This document shows positions 21,701-36,700 of a stretch of DNA of 64,000 nucleotides, piece after piece (position 1 is the first letter of the stretch; every line of letters begins with the position of its first letter). The notes below the pieces were generated by a model. The model worked only from the letters and a program-made list of their open reading frames with translations. It did not search any database and was not told the origin of the DNA. Source of the DNA: Gordius sp. MW1. Its lineage: Eukaryota; Nematomorpha; Gordioida; Gordea; Gordiidae. The position numbers were made by a program, and so were the translations under genes. The stretch spans positions 16,851,245 through 16,915,244 of the forward strand of contig OZ038528.1 in NCBI GenBank assembly GCA_964036665.1, written 5' to 3'.

Positions 21701-24700
21701 GGCGCGTTAAAGGGATCAAGGAGGACTAATTAAGTGAAGTATCTCTTTGTAGGGAAAATTATTGGATTAAGATAAATTAGCCAAAACTTTGATAGGCTTT
21801 AAAGCGATTAATCGAATAACCTAGCCATTTAGTTCTTAAATGGTTCTCAGAATTTTGCTCTTTTGCCAAGATAAGTGTTGAAAGATAAATTATATGCACT
21901 TTATCGATTTAAATTTATCGAAATTTTACTAAACTTTATTAAAAACATCTTTCATATTGATCCTAGATGTTGGTTTTTGAAATCTCAGATCGGTCTAGGT
22001 AGTTCAGAATGTTGACTTTGAAAGACACTAACTACCCTCACCATTTAATTAAACTGTTTTGATTAATATAAAACTAATATATTATTTAAAAAAAAATTTA
22101 ATTAAACTGTTTCGATCAAAAAGAAATATGCAAGTTACGCTGTAGAGTGAGTCAGAAGCAGAGAGGGTGGACGGCATTTTAAAACCGATGTAATTGATGG
22201 TGCTGGGGAAATGAACGTATAATTCGGTTTCGTAGGCTGCTTCCCCAAAATTTTCCAGCAAAATCTGTACGCTTATTTCTTTGTTTTGCCCCAATGTGAG
22301 GACGGGTGCACCATTACTTGACCTAAAAAGTAACATTTTTCACTAAAAAAGGTTTCTTTTTGCCATTTAAGTATGCCCTAGTCCCGTAATAATGAATCTT
22401 GACTTTACCGATAATAATAATTAAGATGTTGATTAAAGTTTTTTTAATAATATATTAGTTTATTGATAAAACATTATATGAGTTAGTCTTCGTCTTCCTC
22501 TTTTAGAAGAGGCCAGGAATCCAAAAAAAAATGAAATTAAATTTTTCAATTAAGATAACTATTTATTGTTTCAATAAAAATGTGAGGGAATATTTAGGGG
22601 GAGGGGATCGCCTGCCTATTTCTATGAATAAAGCTAAAGCCATTTTTCCATAGGATTCTGAACAGGAGGAAACTATTGGGATAAAAGTTTTTATATAATC
22701 CCTTTGTAAGCCTATGCTCTTGATATTGTTTAGAGTTTTAATGTTGCTTATTTATATATAAAAAATACTAGTATTTTTGTCTTTAAAATTCATAAAGGTA
22801 AATAACTTTAAGAGTCCATACCATACTAAACATTCATAACTTATTTGCATAGGCGAGCCTGCATTGGAATTAGAGGGGGGGGGGCAATAATGATTTAGGG
22901 AGGGGCAAAATAATCATTTAATAAATTTAAATAAATTTTTTAATTTAGAAGGGGGCAGCTGCCCCTCTCTGCCCCCCCCCTTGGCTTAGCCCATGCTTAG
23001 CCAGCTTAGAAAACGAGGGACTATTTATGGAAAGATTAAAAAGTTTCATGATTATATATTCAAATAAAATTGTATTCTTACAATGGTAGCTTATAGGAGG
23101 CTTCCAATTGTATATCGCTTTCGCATATGTCATTGGCCCCGCAATCTTTTAAAAACTTGACCTAGTGTATACAAACAAGATATTTTACAGCTTAAACCTT
23201 CACCGCATTACTAATCGAAATTGTAAAAGTATATATCCTTTATTATAACCTTCGACTAATAGCCTGCTCATCTCTTATATATTCAAGCATCAAAAGTGTT
23301 GCCAAAACCGACCGCCATTTTGATAAGTGAAGAGTTTGTATAGCGATGGATTGTATTGGACAATAATCACTAATCTTATAACGTGAAACAACCCATTTTA
23401 ATCATTAAAGCGCTTTTAATTCATCAAACCATATAAATTGGCCAAAATTCATGTTTCACTTTTCAAAATGGCTGCCAAAATGTTGAACACTTTTTAAAAG
23501 GGAATGAGCAGTCTATTAATCTATGATTACTTATAACCCATAAATTGCGTAGCAATTAACTATTAGTAGACAATTTAAGATTTTAAAAACATGAATTTGG
23601 AGATTGCTTACTAGCCAAAGTTATCAAACAAATTTTGGCTTCCTTTTCAAAAACAATAAAATGCTTATAAATAACAAAATTAAGTCCAAAAATTCATTAA
23701 AAAACAGTCCTTTCCTCAACTTTAAAAGAACTTAGTCGTAAAAAGATAAATGACTTAACTTCAGCAGGAGGATAAAATATTTACTCTTATTAATTACTTT
23801 GGGAAAAGTTATTAATAAACATTTATGTGATACAATAATTATTATTATTATACTTGAAAAACGTGATTGGACATCTTTTGATTCAAAATGGGGTAGGTGT
23901 TTATATCAACGAGTGGCTCATCTGAAAATTGATGCGGTACATCAGAAGTCAAATTAACCGACAATTGAAACAGAATGGGCCTTAGAAAATCTTTCGTTTC
24001 GGGCTATATTGAGAAGATTACAAGTGCTATTTATTGTAACTCAATAAGATGGAATCTCATTTAAAACTTCCCCGATAGGAAATTTATACTTTTATTAATA
24101 TTCTTTTCTTAAATAAAGTTAAACTCACTTCAATAACGATAAAGAATACATCAAGGAGTCGCTATAGTTTAAACCACAGCTAAAAGAAACTATTTATACC
24201 CAAGAATGTCCCTTATATTTTATTTCAGTAGTGCTGTAAAAATTTTAAAAAAATCGAACGCGTTCGTGTTCAACGTTCATTAACAAAAATCGAACGCGTT
24301 CGGGTTCACGTTCGTTTAAAAAAAAGGAACGCGTTCACGTTCGTTCAAAATATTATGATAAATTTTTTTATCATTTAATTTAATATAAATAAATGTCTTA
24401 TATTTTTTAATACAATAAATAGCCATGATAAAAAATAATAGTTTTATTTCGACAATATAATTATAAATCAATATAATCTAATACAGCGAATATAAAGATT
24501 ATTTATTTATAAAAATTTTTTTTATTGATTTTTAATAATAATTGTTTTTCAAAATTTTCGTCTGATAAGCAGGAACGTTTGGCAGATAATACAGCATTAG
24601 CTATACTAAAAAAACCCTCCACAGAGGCAGATGAGGGGATTGGAGTATTGTACTCAATAAATAAATTTTTTAAAGCAGGCAATTTATTAAAAGCATTTAA

Positions 24701-27700
24701 TAATTTGTCCTTCGTTTCAAAAAATTGCGATAAGATATCATCCTCCAATCCGCCCCTACTTTCTCGTCAAAAAACCGATATTTCGGAATCGACAGTTCTT
24801 TCATTATCAATTATAGGGGTTACAAATCATTTTTTCAATAAAACAAAAACTTTATTCTTTTTTACATTCTTTTTATGAAATGAGTGAAAAATATTTATCA
24901 TATTTTGGCCATGGCAATGTGAATTCATCTGCTGATTTTTAATATTCAGAATCTGAAGATGACGACGATATAATATTATGATTGTCCATATTAACCTATA
25001 AATTAAACTATAATTAATAATATCAAATTAATTAACTTTAATCTTATCTTCTTTTGCACGTTATGGTATGTTAAAAGTATTTCGGAATTGGTAATAGGAA
25101 ACAGGAAAAACAGCTGATTAAAAAATATACGACTTTTTTGCCAAAAATTCAGATTAACATTAATTTTCAAATAAATAAAAATAAAAAAAGGTTTTTAAAA
25201 TTGAACGAACGTTAAATTCGAACGCGTTCATCAAAAAAAGGAACGCGTTCACGTTCAAAGTTCACCAAAAAAAAGAACGCCGTTCACGAACGCGTTCAAC
25301 AAATTTGAACGCGTTCGTGAACGCGTTCATTTACAACACTATATTTCAGTAATTGAGCGAACCTTTAAATAAGCCGTGTGTTGATCGCAAACGAATTGGT
25401 TAGACGCTTGTGGAGCCAGGCGAAGGACGTTAGTGGTAATATGGTTTTTGTCTGAAGTAAAGGGAAAAACACCGAATTAAAAATAGTTGTAAATCAAAAT
25501 GGCCATCCTTGCGGGCAAGTATTGAAAAGATAAATTTTGCAGGAAAAGGAAAGAGAAGAAGACCCAAGCTTATGTGTAATCATAAAATAAGGCACGATAT
25601 GAAAATTAACAAGATACATAATGTTATGATATAGAGACTGAAAGTTTAAAGGACTGACCACCAGTCTAGGTGATAAACAGCCATAGAAAGAAGAGGAAGC
25701 TCTTATATTTTCACATATATCATTTTATAGACACATTATTAAATTTTAGAGTTGTCCCATTTATAAAATCATTTTAAAAAACGCAATCCAGTGGACTATA
25801 TAATATAGGTTTTGATTAAGACTATTCCTTTTTACATCGTTTATTGAAAACCATTCCAAACACCAAAGCGAACACATTAAAAAAATCTCATCATCAATGA
25901 TAGATACTATATATTGCAACAAACACTATACCAGGTTCTGGGTTTTGTTGAGGATTGTGCGGGAAAAAATTGACGCGTGAAAAGGGTTTTCGATTGAATC
26001 GCTCGGCGTTTATGGTATACCTATATAAACGGTATGATAAAATAGCTAGATTGCTAAAAGAAAAACATATAAAGAAATTGGTCATACATGAAAAGGTAGT
26101 GATTTATAGAAAATGACAAGTGAGTTATTCAACTATCGATAGATCTTAGGACTTATGAAGGGGCCAAATCCTATTTAATCTTATAGATTATTTCTTCTGG
26201 ACCATGCTGCCCCGGGCCTAAACCGAAAAGTACAACATATCAGTTTATAAGACTAGGTAAAGCTCAATTAGAAATTTGTCGAAAAGTTAAGATTAATAAA
26301 CGAAGACGACGGGCTCGAGCTCAAGTCAGGCCAAAAATTAAAATAAGCTCGGGTCGGGTATGGGCCAATTTAAAATTAGAAATATCGGACTCAAGTCGCC
26401 CTTGAAAAAGTAATTTTGCAGGGCCCTAAATAGAGGTGATTTATGAATTTTTTATAACATTCAATTGCAATGAATGATTTTTGAAAATAAAAAGGTAAAA
26501 GTAATTAAAATTTTGTCATGTGATATTTTTAAATCAAGGCTGAGGTTGGAGTGGGTTCCTAATAAAACCTAATTAATCTTTCTCCCATTTTTCCGCCTCT
26601 ACCGGCCAAATTCAAAGAGGCTGCCATTGTTAGACTTGTAAATGATTGCAAAATGAAGCTCGAATTAGGATTTCAGTTAAATATGATTGGCGAGCTTAAG
26701 TATGTTTCCTTTAATTATTGTCATGTTTTAAGCATTTCTAAGGATGAATTCTCTTATTACTCACACAATCGACGACAATGCTAGAGGTGTGAAAATGAAA
26801 ATGGGATTTTAAGTAATATGCCATAATATTCTTAATTCCCAATGAAATGACCTAGGAAGTTTTTGATAAAAGGCTCAAACATCATATGTTTGCGTAATTT
26901 TTTTAGTTTTCGAGAGCAAGAGCCATGCATCCTATTCTTGATAAAATATCGAGCAAGCTCAACAATTTAGAACTTAGAATTTATAGTAACATTAAGAAGC
27001 ATTGAATTATAGTAGTCAGTATTCAAAACTTTAAACCAGTTTTAACATTTTAAAAGAGCACGGAATTCAAAGTGACTACATACTTTACTACTATGCTGGA
27101 GGTGAAAGTAGTTACGGGGTGCGCTTCGAATCGTAGGCAAACTTTGATTGGGAAACAAATGAGACCTGCGGCGGCAGCATCACCCTTGGCCGGACATTCG
27201 TAATTCGTGGGGTTGTGTAGCTCTAGGGCATTCGGTAAATCGCGGATGTCGATGAATACGTTAACTATAGGTCGAGATCTGGGAAATTCATAAGCAATTA
27301 TGAAGGCTTTTTATACGATAGGTTTTTCTCTTGCTTGTCCGAAAGCTAATGATTATGTTATGTAAGTAATAACGAAATCTATCGTTTAGATTCCTTATTA
27401 AAGTGCTTATAAATTAAAAATCCTATTGCCGTGTGTAACACTTAGTGCTCAGTTTTTTTATAAAAATTGAATGAGTGTCAACGCTCGACTGTCCAAGTCT
27501 GAGAGCTGTGTTTACGAATTGATCTATTCTACATCCTAGCTAGTGTTTTAAAAAAACCTGGGTTTTGTTTAGTCGATCTTTGGTGGTAGTCGGGTTTTTG
27601 GTTTATTTTCCTAAGTCGACTTACAGGCTTAGCCGAAATTTGAAAAACACACCAGAGAATTTTAATATTTTTGTTACGTCGGCCATTAGTCTTGGTTGAA

Positions 27701-30700
27701 CCGAAGGTCGACTACCAAGGTCTTTTTACAACCTTACCATCCTATGAAAGATTCTATTTCGCAACAAAAAAACCAAACCAAGTAATTATTTATAGCAGTG
27801 AGACAAAGTGGCTAATAAATAGCAAACATTAATAAGGGTAATGTAGTACCTGAGTAGAAAAATTCGATCTGATCGATAGGCTCCAATCAATAAATCAGGA
27901 TATCCATTTCCATCCATATCGATGCCTCCGGATAGGGAATGCCCGAACGACAGTGTTTCGTCGTCTTGGTAACTATTAACGGGAGGGCTGGGATGGTTAT
28001 TGTAGGCGAAAGGAGAAGCTCTCGTCGGGATTTTCAATTGGGAGCCCGATATTTTTTGGGCCGGGTCCGAGGAGAGCAAACCATTTTTTGAGCCGTGAAA
28101 TATGTATACCGCCCCTCGACCATCCCCTTCGTTGGGTGCACCGACAGCTAAATCTACAGCAATTGAGAAGGTCTTAGGTGTTATATAGGCGAGGGCATTT
28201 ATTTATAATATGATATTTTAAAGCGAAGTTATTGCTTGAAAATTAGTGGGATAATAGTATGTAACAATTATGGATTGTATATACACAGGCTAAGTTGTGG
28301 CGATTGATTCGACTTCGAGATGCGAAACATGCATATTTAAACGGGAAAATAACTTTTAAATTCTCCAAGATTCTTCAAAAACCTTATATTAGAACTCTTA
28401 AAATTTCTAAATTAAAAAGCGCGCCCGTGAAAGATATTGGGCAACTTTTTCGTGGTAACGCCTTATAAAAAGTGATGAAAGTAAAATTATAAATTAATAA
28501 TAGACTGCCCAACCCCTTTCAAAAAAGTATTCCGATTTTTGACATCCATCTTGAGCATCATAGACGGTTAAGTATTTGTCTATTTTAATAAATGAAATTA
28601 ACTTTTATATCGTCATCTACAGTTGAATTTATCTTTAAAAATGATCGTTCCTTACCTTTGAAAATTGTATAATGTTTAAGATTAACGATTATGACCAATA
28701 CAATCTATTGCAATATAAAACTATATAGATGTTCTAGATAAGGGACGTTTTGATCAACACTTTATATGGGTGAATATAGAGATTGAGCAGTCTATTAGTC
28801 TTTGGATATATCATTAATCTTTATAATATGACTCATTTTTACCATCGTAACCATCCTGGTTCAAATCGCCGGCACTGGTTAGGGAGTAACCGAAGAGTGA
28901 TTCATTTTTCCCGGTCAATATTAGAGGTTCGTCGCTTTGTATACCCTGTGTTGTAATTATTTTATAGAACAAAGTTATGAAAACTAAGAAAATCCCGACA
29001 TTTTCAGCGATCAAGTTGGAAAATATTAATCAAAAACGATTGTAAGACCAAGCACACGTTTGATTATAATTATAACTTTCAAGTTGTACGGGCTTATGAA
29101 TTTAAACTAAAAAACTTGATTAAATTTATACGAAGTTTCCAGATAAACGTACGTCATATTTTCGTTGAAAAGTTGTTGTCACAATTAAATAACACGATTT
29201 TAAAGTAGTAAAACCGCTTAAAATTACGTCCTACAATCATTTATAACCAAAAAATCGTGGTTTATTCATCATTTTCGCGAAAATCAAAACCTATAATTTA
29301 TAACTGAACTCACTTTAGGGCCATTCATGTACACGAACACAGCGCCTCCTACGCTATCATCTAGTGGGTCGTAGTGGAAAGGAGCCCCCACCACTAAGTC
29401 CTGATACCTGAGAACAAACATTTTTATTTAGTGTTTTATCAAAATTTTATTTCAAAAAATTAATTAAAACTTTCGCGATCATTATTTAAAAGAGGCATCT
29501 GCGCCCTTTCAAAATACCATTAGCGTTTAATTTTATCTTTCAGCTAAAAGCAAGATGGTATTTTAATATTTTTTATGCCACGTTAGACTACTTTATATGT
29601 AGAATTCGGAATTTAAAAATAGATTTAATAAAACGGTCAATACGACTAAAACGACATAGTTGGATTTGGCGTCTACTAGACATGCTCAATTTTAAGTTGC
29701 TTGTTTTTGCCTATTATTTAAATTTTTTTTTAGAAGTTGGGACCAAAGCTATTAGAGATAAAATAGTATTTGACTGTCCTAAAGGAGCCAAAGTATATTT
29801 AAGTAAATCTCATTAATGTCTACTACTAATATGAGTTTAAACCTGATATAAGCAAAATAATCATTTTGGCTTAGGGCGATAATAATAAAAGCAAAAAATA
29901 CAAGTCCTCTGTCATTTAAAATATAATACAAAGTTATCAATTTGACTAATACAGTCAAAACGGTTTAATTGCAAAGCCTTGGGCCTGGAAAAAAATTCGC
30001 GATTAACCGATATTTCGCCATTAAACGATGAGAATAAAAGTATATGTACATTATATTAAATATTCATTTCTTGCGCTTCGTAATAAAACGATATTTTATA
30101 AAATTATCTGGTTGATTTAAGGACTCGAAAATGTTTGTGAATATCCGATATTGTACTATTAAGCGATTTGTAAACGATGTTTTTGTTGATATTATCGTTT
30201 AAAAAAACAAAATGGCGGTTAACTTCGCGATTAAAAGATTTTCGCGAAAATCCAATTTGCGATTAAGAAGTTTCGACTGTTGCGATTTGCAATGCATGGG
30301 CGTAGCCAGGGGGTGGCGGGAAGAGGCGGCTGCCCCTTTCTAAATCCAATTTTTTCTTAAATTTCAAAAAAATTCTCATTTTGCCCATACCTAAAGCATT
30401 ATTGCCACCCTCTAGTTCCAACCCTAGCTACACCCATCCTGCAATAGGGTAGAATATGGTCAAATAAGGTCCAACATTGAAATTACTAAATTCCTTGGAA
30501 CAAAAGCGCTTAAATTAAAATATAGCCTTAATCATGGTCGTAGCCAGCATTGGAATTAGAGGGGGGCAAAATGATTAATTTTTGAAATTATAGCCATAGC
30601 TTTAATAAATTTCAACAAATTTTTGGATTTAGAGGGGGGCAGCCGCCCCTCCCTGCTCCCCCCCCCCACGCCCACGGCCCTAATAACATTATTGCGCACA

Positions 30701-33700
30701 AGTCGAGGCTGAGAGTGCGAGGGCAAGCAAAACTCAAAATGTATAAAACGATCTAATAACTCACCCATCGGCGTTCAGGTCCATGCCTATGAGTTCGTAT
30801 CCGTAGCCCGAACCTAATTCTTTGCCGGACAGGATTAATTTGGGTTCTAGGTTGGTTGAGGATGTCTTATTACTGGCCGTGAACATAACGATCTGCCCTG
30901 TTCCGTTAGCCCTTGGCGCTCCTCCCACGTAACTATAGGCTTGACCGAAAAACTGGCCCACAAAAGAGGACATACCTAAATGCCCAAATGCAAGAATAGA
31001 TCACTTAAACCAAGAGTTATTATAATAAAATAACGACTGGTTGATTTCTTTTACTGTTTTTTCGAATTTACGAAGTAAAACTTATAAGGCGTTTAAAAAC
31101 TTATGTGGTCTTATTTAAAGTTTGCAAGAGCCTTTTTACTAATTCCGAAATTTGTTTGAAGGAAGGGAGAAGATTTTTTAATGAATCTAATCCAGGTTCA
31201 TACAATTTGTTATTAGCGGTCAGAAGGTTTAAATAGTCAATGCAACAACAAAATGTAATAAATAGTGTTACAATGTCTACCATGAAAATATAAATCAAGA
31301 CGCGACCAAAATTTTATAAAAACAGTTGGTTTAAAGCGATGGGGCGTCTTTAATTAGTTTCGAATTTAAAAAGGTAGAGTAGTATATGTTGTTGAGCTAC
31401 TAATGAGGGAAGACCTAATGTTTAATTATATAAGTATAGATTTTGAGACTAGCATAAAAGGATCTTTTAAAATCTGATAAAAGCTTCGCTGTACAGATTA
31501 CCGTTAAAATTCACTTATTAGGCTTTTAAATAGGCTGATAAAAATCGCCCATCTTTTAAAAATTAACGGGATGCGTCTATCACTGTAAACCTTTTACCTT
31601 TGAAGGTCACTCACTGCAAAGCTACGCTAAAGAATTAGTTAAATTGCGTCTAGGCATGCCTGGGGTCAAATTGACCCCAACCAAAGAAGTACTCTGAACA
31701 TACCCAAGTAGCTATAATGCGGGACGGGAACGGTGTCCGGCGGCTCCAAAGGGCTAAAAAACCATCGACGATCGGCAAATATCCCCGAAGCTATGTTCGT
31801 CTTAAAAAGTGCGCCTTAAATAAAATACATTCATTAAATGCTTAAATTTTTAATCATTTTTTATTTTTATAAAAAAATTACATGTTTTGTGAAGGTGAGA
31901 TAAATAAATTAAGAAGTTAAAAATTGTAAATTTTCGGAAAACATTCCGCTATGGCTATTGAATTATATTTACAGATAGTTATGCCGATTTTCTGTCGTAT
32001 AAAAAACGATTCGCGATTGGATAGTAATGAGATTTGTTTCCATATTAGCGCGATAAATAGTTTAAATCTATAAACAATAAATATGCGTTGTTATATGAGC
32101 TAACCGGTCCAAGTATAAGAGCCCGGTGCCCCGATGATTAAATCATCGTTGGGTGCCAAGAAGGCTGATGTGCCGGCTTGACAGTAGCCGAATTGTTGAT
32201 GGGCTTTAAAGACGGGCCGACCTACGCAGGGCGAATAAACTTCTTCGTAGTCTAGGGCCGATGTGAGAGAATAACATATCCCGAATCCCCAATGATAGTC
32301 CCAACCGCTCCGAGAATATCTATGACCACACGTCTGCAAATTTGTGTTACATTTTAAAGTACATAAAAAATTAAGGAGAATCTATGGTTAGTAGGCTTCG
32401 CCAACGTGTTAAAATCTCCTAGACATGGGCGTAGCCAGCATTGAAATTAGGGAAGGGGGGGGGCAATAATGTAGGGAGGGGCATAATGATCATTTTTTTA
32501 AAATTTTAGCCATAATTTTAACAAATTTTTGGTTTTAGAGGGGAGCAGGCGCCCTTCCCTCCCCCCCCCCTTGGCTACGCGCATGCCCCTAGATGTTAAA
32601 AAAAGTTGAGCATGACCATAGCCAGGATTGGAATTTAAGGGGGGGGGGGGGGGGGGGAATAATGATTTAGGAAGGGGCTAAATAGTATTTTTTGAAGATT
32701 TAGCCTTAATCACAATAAATAGGTTTATATGGATTTAGAGGGGCCAGGGACCCCTTCCTACCTCCCCTTGGACAAGCCCATGGTTGGTAGGTCAAAAGGT
32801 CAATTTAGGCTGAAGGCAAGTACAATATTAAGACTCTATGAAAAAAGCTTTTACTAATAATAATGGCAAACCCCTCAAAAAATGCTATTCCGATCAAATT
32901 TTGGATTTTAATTCAAAACTAACGAATCGGGCTGGAATATCCGTGGCAAAAAATTGTCTAAACCAAAGCTTACGACGACTTAAAGCGCGTAAAAAATTTT
33001 GTAAGTCAATACAATTGATAATTTAACTTCTCATTTCCTAACTGCAAATATTTTATCCTAGGTTAGTGGGGTAAGAAGCAAAGTTAAAAAATGTGATACT
33101 ACACAATATAGAAAGCTCAGTGTAATTATATTACTATTTTTTTACAGTTTTTTGGCAGATTAAATTTAAAATTATATAAATACTCGTAGTTTTTTCTAAC
33201 CGGTTCAGAGCCTCAATAGAAGTAAAATTGATTAATATTCGGGTCGAGTCGGGAATAATCAGAAATTCCAATAGTTCGTAGGGCAATTTATTCAACAACA
33301 AAACAAACCACTAACTTTTATGCATAATATTAAACAAGGAAATTTTGTGATTGATTAAATAGAATAGAAGTATAAGTATTAAGTTTTGCAACTTACCACG
33401 ACGGAATCTCCATTTTTGTGGCTCTTCAACGTGACCCCTAACCATTGATTGTTCCGATTTTCATCCTTATCACCTGGCAAGATACGTGTTCATATAAGTT
33501 TTCGAATTTGTCAAGAAACAACTTATATTTTGACCACTATTTCATTAATTTTTTGCATTTCTAATCTACGGCTCAGTTTTGTTAATATCGGGTAATATAA
33601 ACTATAATAATGGTATACCCAAAGCCATGGACGTAACCAGGGGGGGGGGGCAGGGAGGGGCGGCTGCCCCCTCTAAATCCAAAAATTAGTTGAAATTTAT

Positions 33701-36700
33701 TATAATTATGGTTAAAATTTCAAAAAATGATCATTTTGTTACTCCCTAAATCATTATTGTCCCCCTCTAATTCCAATGCTAGCTAAGCCCATACCCAAGG
33801 TTTAGAATAAGGATAAGTTTGGTAATAATTTTTGATATGTTATTAGAGCCCTATCAAATGGATTTTCTCCGGCCAGAACCCGTTCCAACGTTTTTTTATT
33901 TAATTTGCCGAATGCGATCCGAGACTGAAATGCTTTTTTATGTTTAACTCGACCCGAACATGAGCCAAAAAAAAACTGTTAGACAAATTAGATATATAAG
34001 AATTTGTAGAGATAATTGGTCGCTGCTGCCCCTCCCTGGCTGCGTCCATGTCCACAATTTTATTAAGAGGGTCTGAGACATGGGCGTAGCCAGCATTAAA
34101 ATTAGAGAAGGGCAATAATGATTTAGGGAGGGGCGAAATGATCATTTTTTGAAAATTTGGCCTTAATTTTAATAAATTTCGGATTTAGAGGGGGGGCAGC
34201 AGCCCCTCCCTACCCCCCCCCCCCCCCCCCCCCCCCGCCTTGCTACGCCCATGGTCTGGTATAATATTAACTATTCAAAAGCTACAATGCCTTCAAATCA
34301 ACATGATGTATCAAGGAAATTTCTAAAAATTTCATTACATTCCTACCTATGAGTGCCTTAGGCGCACAAAATATCACGGTACATGGGCGTAGCTAGGATT
34401 AGAATTAGAGGGGGGCAAATGATTTAGGGAGGAGCAAAATAATAATTTTAATTTTAAACAATTTTTGGATTTAGAGGGGGCAGCCGCCCCTCCCTGCCTC
34501 CCCCTAGCTACGCCCATGTCACAGTTCTTCGTCATTTCAATCCATAATCTACATTCCAACGCGTATTAAAAATGTTTCAACAGGACGCTCTATAAATCAA
34601 TCGTAATTAAGCCTAAATCATGGCCATTCATTCATCCAAGACTAAGATGGTCCGGTGGTCATCATTGTTTACGGGTATCAATTGTTAATATTGATTTGAT
34701 CGTACGAAGACGTTAAAGTATGTAATGTATAGAGAGAGATGGATACACTACTGAAATGTGGCGTCTGTTGTGAAGCCCTTAATTAATCGTTTTCTACTCC
34801 TTTTCTCGTTAATATTTTATGAAGGTTGCCTGCCTGCCACTGAGCTATTCAACATGGCGGCAGGGTCATCTTTCTCAATTCTCATCCTAACACTGACGAG
34901 CCTAAACCTCAGTGCAGTATATTAGCTAACCTCTTATCGCATGCTGACTACTTCTGGCTGTCTCCTTAATTAAATGCCCTAATTTGAGACGTGATGCACG
35001 ATATAAGCTCCGCAAATTGCAAACCCTTACATATCTATAGTTATAAACATGGGCGTAGCCAGCATTGGGATTAGAGGGGGCAAAAATTATTTTGGGAGGG
35101 GCAAACTGATAATTTTTTGAAATTTTAGCCATAATTACAATAAATTTTGAAGAATTTTTGGATTTAGAGAGAGGCAGCCGTCCCTCCCTGCCCCCCTCCT
35201 GGCTACGCTCACTGTTATAAACAATGATTTAGATCAGTGGCATAGCCAAGGCAATATACAAATTTCACAAGATCAACTAAGTTTGTGTTTAATAAAATGT
35301 CCGGCAAGTGGAATATAAGGGGAACACTCACCCAGTTAAGTTTTTGTCGTTTAATAATAGCCAGAAACAGTAGAATTAACAGAAAGAAGGGCCAAATGTT
35401 TTATTAACCATTAACAAATCAATTGAAACATTAAAACTTTTGTCTTACTAATACATCATCCTTACTAACTACGCATGGGCGTAGTCAGGAATCAGGAATG
35501 GATTTAGGGGGGGGGGGGGGGGGCAATAATGATTTAGGGAGGGGCAAAATGATAATTTTTTGTAATTTTAACCATAATTATATTAAAGAAGAATTTTTGG
35601 ATTTAGAATGGGGCAGCCGCCCTTTTCTCCAACCCCCTTGCTAAATATGACAATATAATTTTGGACTATTGGCTGCATAGTTTACTTGGTAGATCGTCTT
35701 CCACCTTGACCCTCATGCAATCGTCGGTAATCGAGGTGAGGGGACATTTGTAAATGGCGCCTGGATTTTCCGCTTTGTCACCAAAGTAGCTCGACAACGG
35801 GGCACCCACCAGCATACTTTATTCATATATACACAAGAATTTAAAAGTAAAATTTAAAATTTAAATATTGGATACTAGAATCGCCGTATATTAAAAATTT
35901 CAATAATACCTTAGCTCAAAAAGATGTAAAACATCTAATAACTCGAATTATAAAATTAAACGGGATATTTATGCAGAAAAAATGACTGCTAGTCTCTTAA
36001 AATATGCCGGCAAGAATATATATTAGTAACTAACATGGGCCTATCCAGCAGTGAAATTAGAGGGGGGCAATAATGATTTAGGGAGGGGCAAAATAATAAC
36101 TTTTTGGAAATTTTGGACAAAATAAATTGCGACAAATTTTTGGATTTAGAGGGGGGCGAGCCGCCCCTCTCTGCCCCCCCCCCTTGGCTACGCCCATGGC
36201 TACTAACTAAGTATGTTTAGGGCAAACCTTAGATCGATGTTAGCGATCATGATCGGCGTCAAACTATCTAATTTAGGTTTAATCTCAACCTCGACAACAA
36301 AGCAATCATGACATTAGGGTAAAATCAATATTATGATATATTGTAATTAAAACGTGAAACGGGGGTGATAAATTGATTTTTTAATCAAAATGGCCAGGCT
36401 AAGTTTAATTGTTCGAAGTCCTTAATTAAAAAGACCCGGGGTATGGCTCAAACTTGTTGACTCGGAAGTTGGTCCTATCTTAAGGTCTAAAAATGGTTTT
36501 AAGGAAACAACAATTTATAACTAATTTACCGCTGGGAAAAATTTTAAAAAACATCTACTCATAGGAAAAATAAAAATAAATTCTTAAAAATGAAAAACTA
36601 AAATGAATTCATAAAAAGAGCTGGGCAAGAAGCATGGTGTATCATTAAGGAGGACTTTTAAATAGATCTTTGAAATAAATAGCAACTCAAGTGCTACTTG

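Larger units (their letters stand above)
24229..25341 (-). mobile_element. Internally deleted hAT transposon beside an integrin splice donor
   Basis: A 1113-bp element with exact 8-bp duplications TATTTCAG (24221-24228 and 25342-25349) and inverted ends TAGTGCTGTAAA / TAGTGTTGTAAA. It keeps only the C-terminal part of a hAT transposase. Near both ends it carries many copies of the palindrome GAACGCGTTC. It makes up most of intron 12 of the integrin gene; without it that intron would be about 240 bases. Confidence 0.9.

Noticed and set aside
24525..24878. 117-codon open frame on the plus strand in the hAT element
   Set aside because: Opposite strand of the hAT dimerisation domain, which carries the recognisable motif.
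32424..36198. Regularly repeated units that might look like a CRISPR or tandem array
   Set aside because: Spacing is irregular, orientation is mixed and most units have their own 8-bp target repeats, so they are dispersed transposons.
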